The position numbers and the translations under genes are program-made. Source: Kryptolebias marmoratus (taxonomy: Eukaryota; Chordata; Actinopteri; Cyprinodontiformes; Rivulidae). From it: a stretch of DNA of 64,000 bases. The stretch spans positions 1,008,763-1,072,762 of the forward strand of contig NC_051443.1 in NCBI RefSeq assembly GCF_001649575.2. The letters run 5' to 3'. Shown piece by piece: positions 1 to 10,720 of this stretch (position 1 is its first letter; every line of letters starts with the position of its first letter). The notes under the pieces were generated by a model. It did not search any database, had not been told where the DNA came from, and was given only the letters and a program-made list of their open reading frames with translations.

Positions 1-3
1 ACC

Positions 4-850
4 TTGATCCAACAATTATATCAGGTCCAACAAGACACTTGTGCTACGCTAAACCAAGTTTCCCAACGGATAGTTGCTCTCGACAATCGGTTAGGGACTC
101 TATTTCCCACAAACCCCGTGGCTCCACCAGTTTCCACGCCCCGTCCTGCTGTTTCAGTCCCGTGCCGTGAACCGGATGTAAAACCTTCTGAGTTGTTTGA
201 AGGAGACACAGATCGCTGCGGAGGTTTCCTGCTACAATGCAATCTAGCTTTTGCCCGGTCTCTTTTTCCCTCGCACGCGTCCAAGATCATTTTTATAGTG
301 CCATACGTTAACTTTTTCGCTTTTTGTCCAAGAGTTCCAGCGGGTGTTCGATCATCCTTTGCAGCGGGAAGAGGCTGCTAAACGGTTGCTCGCTCTACGT
401 CAAGGACGCCGTCCAGTGGCAGAACATTCTGTGGATTTCAGAATCACTGCTGAAGAGGCGGGCTGGGATGAACTGGCACTTAAAGGTATTTTCACCGCCT
501 CATTATCTGAAACTGTTAAAGATCAGTTAGCCTCCAGGGATGAGCCGGCAAGTTTAGACGAGCTTATTGCGTTAGCAATAAGGATTGATAATCGCCTTCG
601 TGAACGTCAGCGGGAAAAGAACTCTTTGTCCTTTGTAGCTCAGACTCCTGGCCTCATGTTCGGGGCCGTGGGAGGTGCAGGTTCTCAGGCGCCAGCGGCG
701 GAACCTGAACCCATGCAGGTGGGCCGCACTCGTTTGTCACCGGAGGAAAGACAGAGACGTTTTTGTGCCAGAGAGAGTATTTATTGTGGAAAGAAAGGAC
801 ACTTTGTGGCCAACTGTCCGGTTCGGGGAAACGGACCTGCCCGTCAGTAG
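4..850 (+). pseudogene. gag: Gypsy gag, frameshifted, 5' end outside window
   Basis: This encodes the structural nucleocapsid precursor of the element. The frame open at position 4 covers the N-terminal part and is lost near 290-340. Homology resumes in another frame from about 325, so there is an indel there. The second frame runs to a TAG at 848-850. Near its end is a CCHC-type zinc knuckle (residues [11 protein letters not shown] at about 785-817), but the first cysteine position of the CX2C pair is serine (AGT at 776-778), so zinc binding should be lost. The first start codon is probably upstream of the window. The frame of the stop is also the frame in which pol resumes, with a second stop (TGA) at 875-877, so gag and pol are separated by stops rather than by a frame change. 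Whether the TAG was ever read through cannot be told. Confidence 0.88.
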
Positions 851-877
851 TGGGGGAAGATCTGTCGGGTCCGTTGA

Positions 878-2330
878 AATTTTCCCCAACATCTGTTTTC
901 TCTTCCAGCCAAAATAATCACTGAACAGACCTCTCTGCCTATTGCGGCCATGGTGGACTCCGGCTCTGAGTTAAACCTCATCTCACTAGACCTGGTGGAT
1001 CAGCTCAACCTTCTTATGTCGCCGCTGGATTCCGCACGCACGGTGACTGGACTGACTGGACAATCCATTTCCCAAATAACTCATCGTATTACAAACTTAC
1101 AGATCCTGGTCTCAGGGAATCATGACGAGTCTGGTGAGTTTTATGTGTTCTCTGCATTGTCGCCCCAACTTATCCTTGGTTTTCCGTGGCTAGAAAAACA
1201 CAACCCCGTACTCAATTGGGTAGAGAGAAGAATTGAGTCGTGGAGCAGTTACTGTCTAGGGCACTGCTTAAGATCTGCTGGTGCTCGGTCGGATGGAGGG
1301 GTGGAGGAGCCGGTGGAGGATATTGACTTATCTGCAGTTCCTCAATCCTATCACGACTTGGCTCCCGTTTTTAGCAAGCGTAAAGCTCTCTCTTTGCCTC
1401 CGCACAGACCTTATGATTGCGCGATTGAGTTACTTCCTGGGGCGCCGCTTCCTTCGAGCCGCTTATATCACTTATCTGGTCCCGAAACTGAGGCAATGAA
1501 AAGTTACATCAATGATTCATTAGCTTCAGGTATCATTCGACCTTCTACCTCCCCTCTGGGAGCTGGGTTTTTCTTTGTTGAAAAGAAGGACAAATCTCTC
1601 AGACCCTGCATTGACTTCCGGGGGTTGAATGAAATAACCATCAAGAACAAATACCCGCTTCCGTTAATCGACTCTGTACATGAAAAATTACATTCAGCAA
1701 CCATATTTTCGAAACTGGACCTTCGCAATGCATACCATCTCGTTAGGATAAGGGAAGGGGATGAGTGGAAGACGGCTTTTAAGACCCCTGTAGGCCATTT
1801 TGAATATTTAGTTATGCCATTTGGTCTTACCAACGCCCCGGCCGTCTTCCAAGCTCTGATAAATGATGTATTGCGTGATTTCTTAAATAACTTTGTGTTT
1901 GTCTATCTTGATGACATTCTTATTTTTTCCCAAGATCTTGAGACACATACTACTCACGTCAGGGCTGTGTTACAGAGACTACGAAAATAAGTTGTTCGTA
2001 AAGGCAGAGAAATGTGCTTTCCATGTGTCCACCGTCTCATTTTTGGGTTTCATCTTTGAAGGACAGTTCCGCACGGACCCGAATAAGGTCCGAGCTGTCA
2101 CCGAGTGGCCCATTCCCTCCAGCCGAAAGGAACTTCAACGTTTCCTTGGGTTTGCTAATTTCTATCGGCGTTTCATTAAAGACTACAGTCGGGTAGCTGC
2201 CCCATTGACTCAACTTACGTCCACACTCCACGCATTCACCTGGTCTCCTGCTGCAGACATGGCATTCGGCAAACTTAAGACTGTTTTCATCAGCTCCTAT
2301 TCTCTGTCACCCCGACCCAGATAAGCAATT
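878..2330 (+). pseudogene. pol: Gypsy pol: retropepsin and reverse transcriptase, two frameshifts
   Basis: An aspartic protease active site DSG is at 956-964. The reverse transcriptase follows from about 1400, with the palm motif [10 protein letters not shown], the catalytic LDLRNAYH block and YLDD at 1904-1915, all intact. The frame stops at TAA 1988-1990 just after the fingers/palm region; the thumb ([24 protein letters not shown]) continues in another frame to a stop at 2322-2324. A further shift near 2290-2330 leads into RNase H. No start codon is expected because pol is made as part of a polyprotein. The conserved residues without matching frames show decay after insertion. Confidence 0.92.
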
Positions 2331-3110
2331 TTTGGTGGAAGTCGACGCTTCAGATACCGGAGTGGGAGCAGTGTTGTCCCAGCGTTCGGCTGTCGATGGA
2401 AAGGTTCATCCATGCGCATTCTTCTCCAGACGGTTGTCTCCGTCCGAGCAAAATTATGACGTGGGCAATCGTGAGTTGTTGGCTATCAAGTTGGCATTGG
2501 AAGAATGGCGACATTGGCTGGAGGGCGCTAAGGAACCGTTTATTATTTGGACTGATCACAAAAACCTTATTTACCTTCAAAACGCCAAGAGACTTGATCC
2601 GAGACAGGCCCGGTGGTCATTGTTTTTTGCCCGTTTTAATTTTGTTATCACTTACAGACCCAGATCCAAAAACATCAAGCCCGATGCGCTCTCTAGGCAG
2701 TTTTCGACTTCCGACTCTCCTAAGGCAGATGTCTGTGTGCTTCCGTCCACTTGTTTCATCGGCTCTCTTACTTGGGAAATAGAGAACACCATCACTGTGG
2801 CGCAACAGGCTGAGCCAGATCCAGGCACAGGACCTCCTGGGAGGAGATACATCCCCAGACACATCATCGGTAAAGTATTGGACTGGATACATAATCATCG
2901 ATTCACTTGTCACCCCGGTATTGCCAGAATGCTAACTTTCACCCAGAGATATTTTTGGTGGCCTACCATGTCATCTGACATTAAGGAGTTTGTAAGAGCT
3001 TTTCCTACGTGTGCAAGGAACAAGTCACTCCATCAACCTCAAGCTGGACTATTGCAGCCCTTGCCCATACCTACTCGCCCCTGGTCACACATATCTTTGG
3101 ATTACCTCCG
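2331..3110 (+). pseudogene. pol: Gypsy pol: RNase H and integrase zinc-binding region
   Basis: The RNase H domain opens with [16 protein letters not shown] and includes [20 protein letters not shown] and the TDHKNL block, so its Asp/Glu/Asp residues are present. After a linker the integrase HHCC module is seen ([10 protein letters not shown], then TCARNK). The first cysteine of its CX2C pair is replaced by phenylalanine (TTT at 3001-3003), which should abolish zinc binding. The frame is broken at about 3105-3115, where a short deletion removes residues before the integrase core. It functions, when intact, in removing RNA from the RNA:DNA hybrid and in integrase multimerisation. Confidence 0.9.
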
Positions 3111-3731
3111 TCTGAAGGTAAAACTGTCATCCTGAACATTATCGACCGTTTTTCCAAGGCTGTACACTTTATACCTCTGGCTAAGTTACTATCTGCATTC
3201 GAAACCGCTCAACTGCTTGTTCTTCATGTTTTCCGCCTTCATGGCATTCCTCAAGACATCGTTTCTGCTCGGGGACCGCAGTTCATATCTCAAGTGTGGA
3301 AGGCTTTTTGCAATGCCCTTGGTGCACAGGTTAGTTTAACGTCAGGTTATCACCCTCAGTCCAATGGGCAGACTGAGAGGTGTAATCAGGAATTGGAAGC
3401 TGCATTACGTTGCGTAATAAATAACAATCCGTCATCCTGGTGTAACCATTTACCTTGGGTAGAATATGCCCACAATGGACACACATCATCCGCTACTGGG
3501 TACTCACCTTTTGAAGCTTCATTGGGTTACAACCCTCCTCTTTTCCCCAGTTTGGAGACAGAGATCCTGGTCCCATCGGTACAGGCTCATATTGGGCGCT
3601 GTTGCAGGATCTGGCATCAGACTAAGGCGGCCTTACTGAGGACGGCCAACCAAAACAAGAGGTTTGTGGATCGCCGTCGAGCAGCAGCCCCACAGTACCA
3701 GGAAGGGCAGCAGGTATGGCTCTCAACATGA
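3108..3731 (+). pseudogene. pol: Gypsy pol: integrase catalytic core with a lost catalytic Asp and a nonsense codon
   Basis: The DDE integrase core is recognised by IIDRFSK (first Asp, codon 3144), then [10 protein letters not shown] and SNGQTER (Glu, codon 3375). The second catalytic Asp position is alanine (GCT, 3267-3269). Its distance to the Glu is 36 codons, the classical D35E spacing, so the alignment is secure and the enzyme is inactive. The frame ends in TGA at 3729-3731, but homology continues in the same frame on the far side, so this is a nonsense mutation of the type CpG decay produces. Confidence 0.92.
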
Positions 3732-4148
3732 GATATTAACTTAAAGGATGTCCCCAGAAAACTGTCACCTAGATTCATTGGACCATACACCATTGAGAGG
3801 GTGATCAATCCCACCGCCGTGAGGCTTCGACTACCTGCGTCCTTGAGGATTCATCCGACTTTCCACACCTCTCAAGTAAAGCCAGTTTCTGTGAGTACTC
3901 TGTGCCCTCCTGCCGACCTCCCCCCTCTCGCCCGGGTCATTGATGACCATCCGGCCTTTACGGTCCATAAGATTTTGGACGTTCGCCGCCGGGGGAGGGG
4001 TTTTCAGTATTTAGTTGATTGGGAGGGATATGGGCCGGAAGAACGGTCCTGGATTCCGAGGTTGTTCATCCTGGACCCTACTCTAATCTCTACTTTTTAT
4101 AGAATACATCCTGAGAAGCGTTTAGTGTTGCCTGGAGGCGACCATTGA
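3732..4148 (+). pseudogene. pol: Gypsy integrase C-terminus and chromodomain
   Basis: Downstream of the nonsense codon the frame continues to a TGA at 4146-4148. It includes the GPY/F-type motif ([11 protein letters not shown], near 3773-3805) and the proline-rich linker. Last comes a chromodomain with the aromatic residues of the family: [22 protein letters not shown] at about 3966-4032 (described in two parts to mark the beta strands) followed by EERSWIP. In chromoviruses this domain is thought to steer integration towards methylated-histone chromatin. It is read in the same frame as the integrase core. Confidence 0.9.
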
Positions 4149-4156
4149 GAAGGGGG
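4147..4156 (+). promoter_or_regulatory. Polypurine tract of the Gypsy element
   Basis: The run GAGAAGGGGG ends three bases before the LTR start. A purine tract here is the usual primer site for plus-strand DNA synthesis in LTR retrotransposons. It overlaps the last bases of the pol stop codon. Confidence 0.75.
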
Positions 4157-4159
4157 TAC

Positions 4160-4851
4160 TGTGGTGTTTTGGAAATTGTGTGTAATTACTTCCTGGTGGG
4201 CCGTCTTGGACGGTTGATTGGCAGCTCTGCACCACACCCTCCGCAGCTGTAGTGGATCAGGCTCATCAGGCGTTCCATGGGTACTTAAGGCCTTGGTGGG
4301 AACCAGACCAGCGCTGGAGCATTGTTTACCATGCGGTAAAGTGCAAGAGCCTGAGAGAGACTTTGCTGTGTTTTTGTGTACTCCTTGTTGTAACTCAAGT
4401 GTTTGTTTTTTGAACCTGTGTTCAGGATTACCTACCTGTCTGGAACCAGTCTGGTCTGCATCCAAGTGCCTGCTGTCCATTTTAGTACTCACCTGTTTTG
4501 CCTGAGCCTGTCTGCCAACGCTGCTGCCATCACCTGTAAGGGAAGGATTCATCAGTTACCAACAGAGATTACCACTGGAATTTATACTCACCTCACTGTC
4601 GTCTCTCCGTGTCGTGGATCACGCCTCTCACCGTAAGCTCGCTCTCCCGGACAAGAATCATTACTCGCACTTTACCTGTTCATCTCCGAAGAGAATCCTC
4701 AGATTCACACAACCCTCTGTTTCCAGGTCCCGGTTCCTTTTTCCTCTGCGCACGTTTAAACATCACTGTAAATAAAATCACTTCCGTTATTTTGGCCTCT
4801 GTGTCTGTCTATTGCCGAGCTGCTCTATTTAGAAAAGCCCAGATCCTGACA
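4160..4851 (+). mobile_element. 3' LTR of the Gypsy element
   Basis: It starts TGTGGTG and ends CCTGACA, giving TG..CA ends over 692 bp. A polyadenylation signal AATAAA is at 4771-4776. The block around TGGGCCGTCTTGG, GGTACTTAAGGCC and CAGCGCTGGAGCATT is also found, in reverse complement, at 18980-19120, which supports the LTR identity and the family match of the second copy. Confidence 0.88.
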
Positions 4852-5454
4852 GTACTGACGCAAAAATGCTCTGTCCAGCATGCAGTAGGACAAATTGCGC
4901 TTTAGACCTTTAGACACATAGATCAGGCTCTTCCAAAACACTGAGCAGAAGAATCTGACTTAATTTTTTTTCTTTTCTCCTTTTTTTTATGAAAGTGCAC
5001 ACATGTTATAAACACACACATACATACATAAATATGTATTATATATATGTGTGTGTGAATGTGTAGATAGGTTGTACATGTAGATAAGTTCCATATTGTA
5101 ATGAAAAAGTTTGTATTACACTAATATATATATAAAACTATACATTATATATCCATTATAACTCTCAACGTGGTTATAATGGACCATGTTGAGAACTGTA
5201 TTAGAGTATATAAATATATTTATATATATATAGTCTAATACAGCTCTCCACATGGTCCATTATAGTTGCTCACCCTCCAGACTTATGTCATACGTATGAT
5301 TTTCTGATCTAGCCCCATTCAGACTTTTGAACTTACAACTGGTGGTCTTGCTTCTTTTTTAACCACTTGCTATTTTGTTTTGTAGCTAATTAATCAGACT
5401 AAGGCTACTAAAGAGTCAAGCTAATAGCTACTCAAAGCTGTGTATATATAAAAA
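4852..5454. repeat. AT-rich spacer with an imperfect hairpin
   Basis: No gene is visible. The segment has poly-T/A runs and CA/TA-rich simple sequence near 5010-5060. An inverted repeat has arms at 5174-5212 and 5227-5265 (39 bp each, 35 matching), separated by an AT-rich loop; the arms centre on the word ATAATGGACCATGT. This is the form of a small foldback MITE, but no target duplication was identified. Confidence 0.6.
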
Positions 5455-6520
5455 CAATCTACTTTTTGGGACTTTGTGTAGAATGCAAAATGAACACAGA
5501 ATGCAATGATTTGCAAATCTCATAAACCTTTATTTCATTCACACTAAAACACAGTAGACATTAAATGTTGAAACTAAGAAACTGTACTATAGCATTAAGG
5601 GGACCCCTCTCTTCATGTTCTCTGACCTAAAGTCGCCCCTATAGAGTTTTCTCTCTAAAAGTCGTTATGCCCAGAGTAAATCTTGATTGTTATAAGCATG
5701 TGTACACTCTGAGTTTACACTCTTGGACAGCTAATCAAGTAAAGACAGAACATTTACATTCTTATAAGACTATAAGACTAAAAATTCATCCTTCAGTTCA
5801 ATAAAGGGTTAAATGTTGCCTTACAATACTATTGTGTTAAATTAAATCATTGTTTGGTGGTATGAATAAGAAACAGCTGTAGGAGCATTTTGCAACTATT
5901 TAGGTTAATTAACAACAGGTCAGTAAGAAGACTGAATATACCAGTTTCACCAGTCTGCAAAACAAAACTGTCTTAAAACAGTGGAACAATTTCAGAAACA
6001 TGTTTATTATTATTTAAAAGTAGTGAAAATTGGGAATACTTTGTACATCCTGTCATCTACAGTTCATAATATCATCAAAATCTTCAAGAATCAGGAAAAT
6101 CTGCAAGTGAGAAGAACAAGTCGATGTTAGTTGCCTGTGATCTTCAGTCCCTCAGGGGCCACTGCATTAAAATACATCTGATTCTGTTCTGGACATCACT
6201 GCATGGACTCAGGAAGACTTCCACAAATCACTGTCTGTAAACACAGTTCACTGTGCCATCCAGAAATGCTGGTTAAAGTTTTACTGTGCAACAAAGAAGC
6301 CACGGGAACACCATACAAAAATGCTCCTGTCTTCTCTGGGCCAAAGTGGAAAACTGTTCTGTGGTCAAACAAATCAAAATTTGAAATTATTTTTGGAAAC
6401 CACAGATGCCACATCCTCTGTACTGTAGCACGAAGGGACCTCTTCTTTTACAACCTCTGGCTTAAACTCATCTTCCCAGCAACTGCTCTATGTAAAAGAT
6501 TATTGTGTTATGACTGAAAC
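5455..6520 (+). mobile_element. Tc1/mariner-family transposon remnant
   Basis: The left end (TTTTGGGACTTTGTGTAGAATG then ATGCAATGATTTGCAAATCT) matches a widespread fish Tc1/mariner family, recognised from memory. The coding part is decayed: after HTH-type sequence near 6050-6200 the frame 6203-6517 keeps WSNKSKFEIIFGNH, the block around the second catalytic Asp, in which the Asp is replaced by Asn. About 280 bp at 5590-5870 do not fit the element and may be a separate insertion. The 3' end is not found, so the copy is truncated. Confidence 0.7.
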
Positions 6521-6610
6521 CCTGGCATTGTTTTAAAAAAGTTGTTTTCCAAGGCTCCACACAATTGGAATATGTTATCAATAGAGACAGTGTTCTTACA
6601 GTTCTTTTAA

Positions 6611-7635
6611 AGGGGGCCTATTTTGCAAAATTCACTTTTTGCATGTTTTCGTGCTTCTAGAAACAGTCCATGCACAAAACCCCCCCAAAAACAAAAACAA
6701 AAAAACAACAACACCCAGCCGTTTTTTCACAATAACTAAATGTTTTCTGGTTTCTGCAAAATGACCTGTTTCAAAAAAACCTCAGAATTGTTGCATCACA
6801 ATCCCCGTTACCTAGCAACCCCAAGCCCAGCCTAGCCCCTCACCTAGCAACCCAAGTGGAGCTCCGCTCACTTAATTACAAGAAGATTCTGCTGGTTTTA
6901 CTGCTGAACAATGTCTGCTGGAAAAGGAAAATGTTTTGTTGTCAGCAGCAGTATAGAACATGTGTCCATGCATGTTCTCCCATCATGGAGAACAGAGCTG
7001 TGTGGCTTCAGTTTATTTTGGATGGCGATGTCCCCGTGATGTTGCCAAAGAAAGTTGTAGTTTGAACAGCTCAGCTGTCCCAGAAACACGTCTCTGTTAA
7101 AGTCACAGCAGGGTTGTCTACATTAACATTAGAACTATGTTAATAAAAGAGAAGAAAAGCTGGAAAAAAAAACAAAAAAACCTGATCATTACCAGGCGGC
7201 CGTGCAGACATTTTTTGGAGAAAACACGGATGTCATGGCCGCTACCAGTCGTGTTTCAGACCACTGATTGCTGGTGTCCGACTCAACAAATGTCGGTTCA
7301 GAACCACTAAGTGTCCCTGTCTCAAAGTTAGAATCCTCAGAGTTTGAATTAATCATGTAGTAAATGTGCATCAGATCCGCAGCATTTATTCCTTCAGAGA
7401 GTTTTTATGTTTTGGGATGGGACATTGAGTTGTGGGGCGTGGCCAACAGCAGCTCATTTGCATAAAAGTAACGTAGCCCTAAACCCGCTCGTTCTGAAAT
7501 GAGCCCATTACAGGCAGAACTGATCACGTGAAATCTCAATATCTGAAATGATTTTGTGTATTAAATGTAATGAAGATGTTTTGTACAGCCCACAGACCCA
7601 TCCTGACTTGTTCAAGGAAGCAGAATAGGTCCCCT
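6611..7635. mobile_element. Non-autonomous TTAA-type element (piggyBac-like MITE)
   Basis: The ends are inverted: AGGGGGCCTATTTTGC on the left and, reverse-complemented on the right, AGGGGACCTATTCTGC. The left end is preceded by TTAA (6607-6610) and the right followed by ATAA (7636-7639), consistent with a degenerated TTAA target duplication. The body has repeat words seen in fish (TACCTAGCAACC twice) but no convincing transposase; a 69-codon frame at 6856-7065 is not recognised. Classification as piggyBac rests only on TTAA and the ends. Confidence 0.6.
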
Positions 7636-8290
7636 ATAATGCTTGAACTATGAATTCAGGATTTCAGCTACTAATGGACCAAATTTTACCTCAGTATTTG
7701 CACAATTGACTTACTGTGCAGATAGCTCAAACCATTACTCAACTGACTTGGGTTATTCCCACGCTTGTGTTTGCTAAGATAACTTTGTTTTGTTTTAATG
7801 AAGCCTAGGCGTAAATTCAGACTGGAAGACCTGCTTCAGCCTCACCTGCATCTAATCGCTGCGTCGAGCACCTCCACTCCAGCCTATCAGCATCAGACCA
7901 CGCTTCCATCTCAGACCATCAGCATCAGACCGCGCCTCCAGTGTATCCAATCAGGAAGCAAGCCTTCGTTTAAAAGGACTTACATCATGGCCCCATCCGT
8001 TCACCGGCAGAACTTCAGCCCACCTCCGCCCCTTCTCCACCTCCAGTTTCCCAGCTCCCTCAAGCTTCCTTCCCTCTTCGACCTCCACCACCAGTGTCCG
8101 GCCCGGGGAAGACGCCTCTAATGCTCAACCTGAGCTTCTCCTCGAAGCACATTGCTATTGTCGACACTCGCGTCTTCCGCCGAGGTCCGAGCGCCAAAAA
8201 TCTCATGTCATTCATGTCAAATAAAACCATTTAATTGCAGCTTCTCTTTGTTGTGAGTCTCTCCAGGTTGAATTCTAGTTAATGGCAAAA
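7636..8290 (+). repeat. LTR-like block (possible solo LTR), boundaries unresolved
   Basis: From about 7780 to 8280 the sequence becomes C-rich and coherent. A TATA-like TTTAAAAGG is near 7970, a GC-rich segment follows, AATAAAA is near 8221 and there is a short tail. This order (U3-like, R, polyadenylation signal) suggests a solo LTR, but TG..CA ends with a 5-bp duplication were looked for and not found. The 107-codon frame at 7798-8121 is proline/serine-rich and not recognised. Bases 7640-7780 show nothing. Confidence 0.35.
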
Positions 8291-8299
8291 CTTAATCAG

Positions 8300-8460
8300 T
8301 TATAAATGTACACCCAGTGATTATTTTCTAAGAGCTTCTTTCGAAATCGTCCAGTGATTCATGAGACATTTTTCTAACATAGAAACAAACACATGCTCAG
8401 ACACAGGCAAAAAAATTTTGCTTCGCCTTCACCTTCCAGCAATCACTTGTTCACAACCAA
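8300..8460 (-). repeat. Dispersed repeat F1, minus orientation
   Basis: The segment (CAGTGATTATTTTC, GTGATTCATGAGACATTTT, CACAGGCAAAAAAATTTTGC, CCTTCACCTT) is repeated in the same orientation at 11880-12015. In reverse complement it matches 12520-12657 and 16840-17030. Class is unknown; no terminal repeats were found. Confidence 0.6.
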
Positions 8461-8647
8461 AACCACTTGTTTTAGCTTTGTATCAGAGCAAAGACTAAAG
8501 ATTTTAACTCGTAAAATACACAGTGAGTTGACAGCCGTCAACTGTTTTGCATAACTTTACTGTCAATTTAACATCAGCTTTGTATTTATTTAGGTAAACA
8601 TAGTGTGACATAATGCTCAGACTGTTGTCCTCTGATTGGCACAGCAC

Positions 8648-8683
8648 ATTATAGCGTACAGTAACCACACTGTACGCTATAAT
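8648..8683. repeat. Perfect short hairpin
   Basis: Two 15-bp arms (ATTATAGCGTACAGT and its exact reverse complement) flank a 6-base loop AACCAC. Bases 8460-8735 otherwise show nothing recognisable. Confidence 0.85.
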
Positions 8684-8734
8684 TAAAAAACAATCAGAAA
8701 AAATATTAAACCAAAGAGAAACTCACCATGAAGC

Positions 8735-8890
8735 ATTTTGGGTCCATTTTCTTTATCCACTTCTTCCATTCAGGGTCATTGGGAGCTGGTGTCTATCTCC
8801 AGCAATCATTGTGCAAGAGGCAGGATACACCCTGAATAGGTCACAAGTCCATCACAGGTCCTGTTATCCACTCTGATTAACAAAATCCCA
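8735..8890 (-). repeat. SINE-like repeat S1, 3' part, minus orientation
   Basis: This is the tail half of a repeat present at least five times in the window (also 14405-14640, 14716-15057, 19170-19227 with 22769-22805, and 63425-63715). Shared words, in reverse complement, are GGACTTGTGACCTATTC, GGTGTATCCTGCCTC, TTGCTGGAGATAGACACCAG and the AATGGA-rich tail. The longest copies suggest a tRNA-headed repeat about 340 bp long. Confidence 0.65.
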
Positions 8891-10070
8891 ACAAAATGGG
8901 CATATGTATTGAGAAAGATTTTATTAAACAACGAAGCCCAAGACAAAACAAACAAAATATCTGTAATTTCAAAATATCCTCAAGGACCACTGTGTGATAT
9001 CTTTAATCAGCCAGCAGCTGAACTGCCTTTTTTTAACCTTGAGACCTCCTGCTTATTGTGTGGTGCACACTTCAGTTCAGTGAGGTCCTACAGCTTGGAA
9101 TGGACTGTGTTCAGCATGACCAACGTATCCATATAAAAGGGGTTGAGTGAAAACATTGTCAATGATCCCTGAGGGAGTTCTTCTATTCAGACTTGTACTG
9201 AGCACTATCTGAATGCAATCAGACAGCTAAAAAACATTTTAAATGGCACATTTAAATAACCTACACTTTATATTATACATAATATTTTTTCTTACAAAAG
9301 TTGTCTTTGTGTAATGTTAAAGGCATTCATTTCAATTGGCTTAGGTGTACATTTTACACAATAGTTTTTATGTAATTTTACATTGTCTTTTTGCCACTCT
9401 AATTTTTCTTGTAATAATTTGTATCAGCATCTTCCCTGATTTTAGAAACCTCCCAGGACCTGTTGCCCTGTGATTACTGACCTGTCCACTTCAGAACCAC
9501 AGGGAGTTCTATGTCCTCTGCCCCTTACCCCCCCACTAAAACCATCTTCACCCCACCCTCCTCATCCACCCCTGCCAGCTGCTCAATTCAGCTTCTTTGA
9601 TCGAGGAACAAATCAACAGAAGACCCTGGGGTAATGAGGCCACCTCTGGGAACAGACACAGTCAAAAGAACCTCTAGTATTGATGTGGGATTGACCATTA
9701 TAAAGCAGAGAGGGAAGAAAAGAAGAGTTTGAGCAAATATAGAGAGAGGAGCTCTGATCTGATGAAGTGGATTCAGCTGTTTTGTGCTTTTTTATTGAAA
9801 ATAAGGTGACAAGACAACAGCCCAGTTAGTGACTCAGGCAATGAGATAGTCATGACTAATGGTGGAGATTTAATTTTGGTTTTCTCACACTATGAAGGGG
9901 ACCGAGCAATGCATTTGGAGAGAGGGGTGATGTGACCACTGTGACCCATAAATGTAAAGCAGTGGAGTTCCCTCATCAGCTCACATCATCTGCTCACAGT
10001 GATGTTTTACTCAGTCACAAACAGCAGGCTGAGCAGAGCAATGCATGGTTGACATGTAGTTTAACCCTCC
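8891..10070. other. No gene; mixed unique sequence, possible regulatory DNA at about 9430-9760
   Basis: A 75-codon frame at 8909-9136 is not recognised. Bases 9240-9430 are AT-rich. From 9430 to 9760 composition is more balanced, with no match to other repeats in the window and with TAAT and CAGCTG words; that is the look of non-repetitive DNA, not proof of function. Confidence 0.3.
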
Positions 10071-10079
10071 CGTGACCTT

Positions 10080-10720
10080 CAGGTCAAATTGACTTGAAGT
10101 TTACTTATTCTCTACCTCTCTTTGTCTCTCTCGTTTGAGGGCTTCAGAGGGGTTAAAATATAATTAAATTAAAGGTCTAGCATTCCCTGAAAAAATACAT
10201 ATTGCCTGCCACATTTCATGCTAGAGTTTTAGACTAAGATCATCTCAGGTTGAAAAATCACCATCGTCAAATCTTAAAAATAGCTTAATTCGTAGTTTAA
10301 TATAATATCAGATGAATGTGAATGATGCAACTACTACCACACTAAAATTGAGCTCAGTATCTGTGAAAGTGAATGAGTTATAGCCAGTTTTGTGTTTGCT
10401 AATGTTGATTAGCATGGTGGCCATGAATTGAATTGACTCCAAAAGTTAATGGGTTGTAAATGGAAGCCCAATTTTCTTCTAAATTAAAATCAGTCAAGAT
10501 ATTTTGCTAACAAACAGTGTTGACTGTCAGATACAACTGCAGCAAATTTTAGCACAATATTTGTAAAAATGACAGAATTATAGCCATGTTTGTGTTTTCT
10601 AAGGTTAGTTGACTGTGGCGGCCATCTTGAATTAAGTTGGCTCCAGGGATAGCTGTTGAAAATTGGCTAGCAGGGCTATGACATCCCTAGCATTCACAAT
10701 AGATTTGAAAGATTAAAAAC
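10080..10720 (-). repeat. Dispersed repeat F1, long copy, minus orientation
   Basis: In reverse complement this shares blocks with 16990-17345, for example TAAAACTCTAGCATGAAATG against TAAAACTTCAGCATAAATGA and GGGAATGCTAGACCTTT against TAATGCTAGACCTTT. It has an internal near-duplication: the block GTTATAGCC..GTGGCCATGAATTGAATTGACTCC near 10378-10441 recurs as ATTATAGCC..GGCGGCCATCTTGAATTAAGTTGGCTCC near 10573-10645. No terminal repeats were found. Confidence 0.6.

Larger units (their letters stand above)
1..4851 (+). mobile_element. Ty3/Gypsy LTR retrotransposon with chromodomain, 5'-truncated by the window
   Basis: The order gag, protease, reverse transcriptase, RNase H, integrase, chromodomain, polypurine tract and LTR is seen on the plus strand, which is the Ty3/Gypsy (chromovirus) layout. 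The 5' LTR and the start of gag lie before base 1. The copy is dead: several frameshifts, nonsense codons and lost metal-binding or catalytic residues are noted in the entries below. The 3' LTR begins TG and ends CA; the 5 bases after it are GTACT, but the matching 5' target duplication is outside the window. A second, inverted copy of the same family lies at 17484-19150. The chromodomain suggests a sushi-like fish chromovirus; a database comparison would be needed for the subfamily. Confidence 0.93.

Noticed and set aside
1..4148. Gypsy element as an exogenous or active retrovirus
   Set aside because: There is no envelope frame after pol, and frameshifts, a lost catalytic residue and nonsense codons show an old dead copy.
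7798..8121. 107-codon Pro/Ser-rich frame as a host gene
   Set aside because: No domain, and the surrounding layout looks like an LTR.
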